Source of the DNA: Gammaproteobacteria bacterium
GTDB taxonomy: Bacteria; Pseudomonadota; Gammaproteobacteria; Pseudomonadales; Cellvibrionaceae
DNA: 53,664 nt
Assembly: GCA_021151625.1 (NCBI GenBank)
Contig: JAGKWY010000008.1
Coordinates: 1 to 53,664, forward strand
Reading direction: 5' to 3'
Shown here: positions 49,634-53,664 of the stretch, piece after piece
How the letters are laid out: every line of letters starts with the position of its first letter
How positions within the stretch are numbered: the first letter of the stretch is position 1
Translations under genes and position numbers: made by a program
The notes under the pieces: generated by a model
What the model saw: only the letters and a program-made list of their open reading frames with translations
Databases searched by the model: none
What the model was told of the DNA's origin: nothing

Positions 49634-51517
49634 TTATTTTTTGTAAGAGCACTTGTTGGGGTTGCCAGCAGGATCAGATCCGAAGGCTGCTACCGTACAG
49701 GCGATTGAACTGCCCACAGCAACTTTTTTGGTAACCCACTTGCCTTTGCGACCAAAGGCAACCCAGCCATCACCCGAAGTGACTGAACAGGTTTCGCCCA
49801 GGTCCGCACACTTGGAGAAGCCGCTCGGGTAATCACCCGTACCACCCAATACCGGCCCGTTGCTAATAGTCGCACTGGCGGCGTTGGAGTTGGTGGTCAC
49901 ACCGGAAGTCGAGTTCTTGATCCAGTAGTAGTACTGCTGGCCGGCAACGGCGGTTGCATCTGTGTACATGCGCACGCTCGCACCCAGGCTGGCAATACGC
50001 ACACGGCCACTCGGGTCTGCATCGGTATCGCGGTAAATTTCCTGCGCGGCCAGGGTCAGGTTGGTTGGAGCCCAGCTCAACACAATGCTATTGCCAGTGG
50101 CAGTAGCGCTAAGTGCAATGCTGCCAGTATTGGCCGCCGAACTTGAGGCTTTACTGGATGACACAACTACCGAGCTGGAGGATTTGCTCGATGAAGTTGC
50201 GGCAATGGAACTGGACGATTTGCTCGAAGGCGCAACCGAACTGGCTGGCTTGGACGATGCCACGACGATTGAGCTGGATGACACTGCTACCGAGCTGGAA
50301 GATTTACTTGAGGGTGCAATAGAACTGGCCACTGAACTGGTAGTTCCACCACACGCAGATGCAGTCAGAGTCGCGCCGTTTTTACCCACACCGGCAACAC
50401 TGGCGAGTTTGTCTTTCACACACTGGGGCGATACCGGCGCATAGCTGTAGGGAATGCTGATCGGGAAAGGCGCAGTGGTGGTCCAGTTGGTTGCGTCGAC
50501 AGTGCCGCCGCTGGTCCAGGTAATGTTGTAAGTCGCAAAATCGGCAGGCGATTTAATGTTGTTGTTGCGCAGATCCCAAAAGCCGCAGTTGCTGCTGTCG
50601 TAGCGACAGGTCACCGGGTTCAATGAATTCTGGAACCAGTTGCTTTCAATCAATGAATAACCGGCCTGACGCACGTTGATACCGGAACCGGTAATGCCGT
50701 CGTAGAAGTTGTTGTACATGTGCGTCCAGCCACCGCGTTGCAACGGCAGACGCGCATTTACGTTGCGATAAATATTGTGGTGGAAAGTAATTTCGCGGCC
50801 GCCGGCGATATCGCTGCTGCTGGAACCATCAAGGCCAACTTTTTTGCTGTCGCGAATCAGGTTGTAAGACACAGTGATGTTGTGTGAATCTTTTTTAATG
50901 TCGATCGCGCTTTCAAACGTTAAATCGCCATCAGGTGAGCCTTTACACTCGTTATTTACCGCAAATAATTCGTTGTGGTCGACATGCACATTGGTGCCGC
51001 TGTCGATACGAATCATATCGGCATCGTTGCTGGCGCCGGCCAAGGCACCGATTTTCATGTTGCGAACCACCACATTGCTGGATTTATTCACCACCACACC
51101 AAAGTTCGCTGAAGAACCATTGGCACCGATGATGGTAATGCCCTTGGTGAATTCTTTAATTTCTACAAAGCGATAGCTTTCACTCCAGCGCGGATTGGGG
51201 CAATTGCCAGATGAATCAACCGTGTGATCTTTAATCATCTGGTTGATCAGCGCATCTTCATTACCGGTGTAGGTGATGATCAACGGATAGGCGCCGCCAG
51301 TTACCTTGCTGCCATTGGCATCCACTTTGGCATTGGCAATGATGGTGTTGATTTCCTGGTAGGTCGATGCGCTAAAGGATTTGGCACCGCTGACATTGCC
51401 ACCATCGGTGGTGGAGAAACCGCCGGTTGCTGCCGCCAAGGCAGAAGATCCCGCCAGCAGGCCAATAGTGGCTGCCATCAGCTTCAGGCTAAAGGTTGTA
51501 GTAGGTTGTGTAGACAT
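49634..51517 (-). CDS. Secreted PL1 pectate lyase with Ser linker, FN3-like and Cys module
   Basis: A 627-residue secreted lyase. A signal peptide (KLMAATIGLLAGSSALA) precedes a PL1 right-handed beta-helix (about 30-385) with Ca-binding patterns NDADMIRIDSGTNVHVDHNE and DGDLTFESAIDIKKDSHN, and the catalytic arginine region ARLPLQRGG. A serine-rich linker repeats SSKSSSS and ASS/VAS units. It ends in an FN3-like domain (SIALSATATGNSIVLSWAP) and a C-terminal Cys module (SKCADLGETCSVTSGDGWVA ... NPNKCSYKK). It cleaves polygalacturonate by beta-elimination. Its catalytic module is almost identical to that of the next upstream gene. Confidence 0.93.
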   Translation of the reverse strand: MSTQPTTTFSLKLMAATIGLLAGSSALAAATGGFSTTDGGNVSGAKSFSASTYQEINTIIANAKVDANGSKVTGGAYPLIITYTGNEDALINQMIKDHTVDSSGNCPNPRWSESYRFVEIKEFTKGITIIGANGSSANFGVVVNKSSNVVVRNMKIGALAGASNDADMIRIDSGTNVHVDHNELFAVNNECKGSPDGDLTFESAIDIKKDSHNITVSYNLIRDSKKVGLDGSSSSDIAGGREITFHHNIYRNVNARLPLQRGGWTHMYNNFYDGITGSGINVRQAGYSLIESNWFQNSLNPVTCRYDSSNCGFWDLRNNNIKSPADFATYNITWTSGGTVDATNWTTTAPFPISIPYSYAPVSPQCVKDKLASVAGVGKNGATLTASACGGTTSSVASSIAPSSKSSSSVAVSSSSIVVASSKPASSVAPSSKSSSSIAATSSSKSSSSVVVSSSKASSSAANTGSIALSATATGNSIVLSWAPTNLTLAAQEIYRDTDADPSGRVRIASLGASVRMYTDATAVAGQQYYYWIKNSTSGVTTNSNAASATISNGPVLGGTGDYPSGFSKCADLGETCSVTSGDGWVAFGRKGKWVTKKVAVGSSIACTVAAFGSDPAGNPNKCSYKK

Positions 51518-51525
51518 ATTTGATT

Positions 51526-51566
51526 TCCGTCCGGGTTTTTTAGTTGATTAGACGGATTGACCGAAA
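51526..51566 (-). promoter_or_regulatory. Conserved pectate-lyase leader element, copy 1
   Basis: On the plus strand TCCGTC (51526-51531) can pair with GACGGA (51551-51556), and GACGGATTGACCGAAA (51551-51566) recurs exactly before the other pectate lyase. It lies just upstream of the start codon, close to where the ribosome binds. The other 280 bp of the 368-bp gap show no further clear site. Confidence 0.6.
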
Positions 51567-51845
51567 ACAAGCCGATTTATAAGTAGAAAAGTGAGCTGTA
51601 CGGACAACCCTGGCGCCACTTCCCTATAAGTTGGGGCAGGCATGGAGTTCCATGCTCGACGGATATTTTCAGACTTATATGACAATAATCCTATAGGATG
51701 AATGTGCAGGAATTCACAGCTTGGCGAAAGGTTATAGGCGCCAGATGGCACTGAAATTCAAACTGGTGGACTGGTTCACAAAACTTTACATAAGGTATTT
51801 TTGACCAGTAGTCGGGGAAACTGGTGCGAGGAAATCAACCAATAA

Positions 51846-51873
51846 AACGCCGATGGCCTACACCATCGGCGTT
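51846..51873 (-). terminator. Intrinsic terminator of the upstream pectate lyase
   Basis: AACGCCGATGG (51846-51856) and CCATCGGCGTT (51863-51873) form a perfect 11-bp stem over 6 nt; on the minus strand it is followed by TTTTATT. It lies 13 bp past the stop of the gene at 51886. Confidence 0.88.
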
Positions 51874-51885
51874 GTTTTAACGCAA

Positions 51886-53559
51886 TTAATTACATACAGA
51901 ACCAGTCACTACCGGTGTTTCAGCAGTGGTGTGGTTGCCCTGGAAACCGAACTCAACGGTTTGACCCGGTTGGATCACTGCGTTCCAGCTCAGGTTGCTC
52001 GCTGAATAGCTGCCAGAGACGTTAGCGTTCCAGGTGCCACTCAGGGTGGTTCCATTGGCGTATTTCCAGCTCACGTTCCAGCCGTTAATCGCACTGGTAC
52101 CTTTGTTGGTAATACGAATCGCGCCCACAAAACCCGAGCCCCAGTTATTCACAATCACATAGCTGCAGTTACCCTGGGTAGTGGCAACACTGCTGCTGGA
52201 TTTGCTGGAAGTCGTCGCCACTGAGCTGGACGATTTGCTGGTGCTCACGCTGGTCGCTACCGAGCTGGAAGACTTAGAGGTAGCTACCGAGCTCGAGGAT
52301 TTACTGGTTGATGTCACCGCAACAGAACTGGAAGACTTGCTGGAAGGCGTAGAGCTAGGTGCAGATGAACTGCTAGGGCTGCCGCAAATCGCCGAGGTCA
52401 GGGTCGCACCATTTTTACCCACACCGGCAACGCTATCGAGTTTATCTTTCACGCACTGGGGTGATACCGGTGAATAGCTGTAAGGAATGCTAATCGGGAA
52501 GGGCGCGGTGGTAGTCCAGTTGGTCGCGTCGACAGTGCCGCCGCTACTCCAGGTAATGTTGTAGGTGGCAAAATCCGCTGGCGACTTCACGTTGTTGTTG
52601 CGCAGATCCCAGAAACCACAGTTGCTGCTGTCGTAACGGCAGGTGATGGGGTTTTTCGCATTCTGGAACCAGTTGCTTTCAATCAGCGAGTAACCGGCCT
52701 GGCGCACGTTAATACCGGAATCGGTAATGCCATCGTAGAAGTTGTTGTACATGTGGGTCCAACCGCCGCGTTGCAGTGGCAGGCGCGCATTCACATTGCG
52801 ATAGACGTTATGGTGGAAGGTAATTTCGCGGCCACCGGCGATATCGCTGCTGCTGGAACCGTCCAGACCCACTTTTTTGCTGTCGCGAATCAGGTTGTAA
52901 GACACTGTGATGTTGTGCGAATCCTTTTTGATATCGATCGCACTTTCAAAGGTCAGGTCGCCATCGGGTGAGCCTTTACACTCGTTGTTCACCGCAAATA
53001 ATTCGTTGTGATCAACCCACACATTGGTGCCGCTATCCACGCGAATCATATCCGCATCATTGCTCGCACCGGCGAGAGCGCCGATCTTCATATTGCGAAT
53101 AACCACGTTGCTGGATTTATTCACCACCACACCAAAGTTCGCTGAAGAACCGTTGGCGCCGATGATGGTAATCCCCTTGGTGAATTCCTTGATTTCCACG
53201 TAGCGATAAGCTTCGCTCCAACGCGGGTTGGGGCAACTGCCAGAAGAGTTTACGGTGTGGTCTTTGATCATCTGCGCGATCAATGAATCTTCATTGCCGG
53301 TATAGGTGATGATTACCGGGTAGGCGCCGCCACTCACTTTGCTGCCACTGGCATCCAGCTTGGCATTGGCAATGATGGTGTTAATTTCCTGATAGGTAGA
53401 CGCAGTAAACGATTTGGCGCCGCTGACGTTACCGCCATCGGTAGTAGAAAAACCGCCAGTAGCCGCTGCGAATGCAGTAGAGCCAGTTATCAGTGCAACT
53501 GCGGCTGCAGTCGCCTTGAGGGTAAAACCTGAAGCTGTAGTTTTGAGTTGTGTAGACAT
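51886..53559 (-). CDS. Secreted PL1 pectate lyase with C-terminal CBM2
   Basis: A 557-residue secreted lyase: signal peptide (LKATAAAVALITGSTAFA), PL1 module (about 30-390) with the same Ca-binding and arginine motifs as its neighbour (ARLPLQRGG, SGTNVWVDHNELF), a serine-rich linker (SSSSVATSKSSSS), then a CBM2 domain (GNCSYVIVNNWGSGFVGAI ... NGWNVSWKYANGTTLSGTWN ... PGQTVEFGFQG). CBM2 binds cellulose, anchoring the enzyme to plant wall. It precedes its paralogue by 368 bp. Confidence 0.95.
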   Translation of the reverse strand: MSTQLKTTASGFTLKATAAAVALITGSTAFAAATGGFSTTDGGNVSGAKSFTASTYQEINTIIANAKLDASGSKVSGGAYPVIITYTGNEDSLIAQMIKDHTVNSSGSCPNPRWSEAYRYVEIKEFTKGITIIGANGSSANFGVVVNKSSNVVIRNMKIGALAGASNDADMIRVDSGTNVWVDHNELFAVNNECKGSPDGDLTFESAIDIKKDSHNITVSYNLIRDSKKVGLDGSSSSDIAGGREITFHHNVYRNVNARLPLQRGGWTHMYNNFYDGITDSGINVRQAGYSLIESNWFQNAKNPITCRYDSSNCGFWDLRNNNVKSPADFATYNITWSSGGTVDATNWTTTAPFPISIPYSYSPVSPQCVKDKLDSVAGVGKNGATLTSAICGSPSSSSAPSSTPSSKSSSSVAVTSTSKSSSSVATSKSSSSVATSVSTSKSSSSVATTSSKSSSSVATTQGNCSYVIVNNWGSGFVGAIRITNKGTSAINGWNVSWKYANGTTLSGTWNANVSGSYSASNLSWNAVIQPGQTVEFGFQGNHTTAETPVVTGSVCN

Positions 53560-53566
53560 AGTGATT

Positions 53567-53606
53567 TCCGTCCGGAGTAATTTGTTGTTAGACGGATTGA
53601 CCGAAA
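53567..53606 (-). promoter_or_regulatory. Conserved pectate-lyase leader element, copy 2
   Basis: TCCGTC (53567-53572) can pair with GACGGA (53591-53596), and GACGGATTGACCGAAA (53591-53606) matches copy 1 exactly. Spacing to the start codon is also like that of copy 1. Confidence 0.6.
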
Positions 53607-53664
53607 CCAGGCTTAATTTTCGCGAATCAAAAAGTTTGGTAGCGCAATCTTATTGTTATCTGCT

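Noticed and set aside
50061..50444. Plus-strand ORF rich in Glu-Leu-Asp-Leu repeats
   Set aside because: It is the antisense of the serine-rich linker of the pectate lyase gene and has no signal or ribosome site. The same holds for 52181-52477.

Overview
The window looks like chromosomal DNA of a saprophytic gammaproteobacterium of the Cellvibrio type. Two secreted PL1 pectate lyases carry long serine-rich linkers and accessory modules (one a CBM2). There are also a PEP-CTERM protein, a tryptophan halogenase-like flavoenzyme, a RIO1-type kinase and a TonB-dependent receptor behind a Fur-box-like site. This genus-level guess rests on protein style only; no rRNA, tRNA, insertion sequence or CRISPR array was seen.

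Layout. 1-6.7 kb: a CheA-like membrane kinase and its CheY-like regulator, an Atm1/MsbA-type ABC exporter, a secreted PHB-depolymerase-family esterase and a RIO1 kinase. 6.7-9.4 kb: an operon of two PepSY proteins, an OmpR-type regulator and a sensor kinase. 9.6-16.7 kb: an S9 peptidase, two glycosyltransferases, an SDR/LysR divergent pair and a zinc-ribbon membrane protein with an HEFGH motif. 16.7-22 kb: the halogenase and a hipB-hipA-recQ operon with two HipB-type operators. 22-28 kb: PEP-CTERM protein, esterase, a charged secreted protein, an ArsR-SRPBCC operon, an Rrf2-TrxR-like operon behind a perfect 15-bp inverted repeat, and a DUF924 protein.

27.9-44.8 kb is accessory: a DinD/BRO protein, a class II Fic protein, a DUF2975-Xre pair, a strikingly AT-rich three-gene cassette (HNH endonuclease, C5 cytosine methyltransferase, GHKL ATPase ending in a HEPN/Ymh-like domain), KptA, an RlaP-like nucleotidyltransferase, small secreted proteins, and two AAA_14-DUF4143 ATPases, each preceded by its own short array of regularly spaced repeats. 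The AT-rich cassette is the best candidate for an under-described defence system: it pairs restriction-modification parts with a possible RNase effector. The two DUF4143 loci with periodic arrays (23 bp x4; 32 bp x3) are the second.

44.8-53.7 kb: Ogt, a LysR/HAD divergent pair, the TonB-dependent receptor, and a tandem duplication of PL1 pectate lyase genes that share a near-identical catalytic module and a conserved leader but differ in C-terminal modules.
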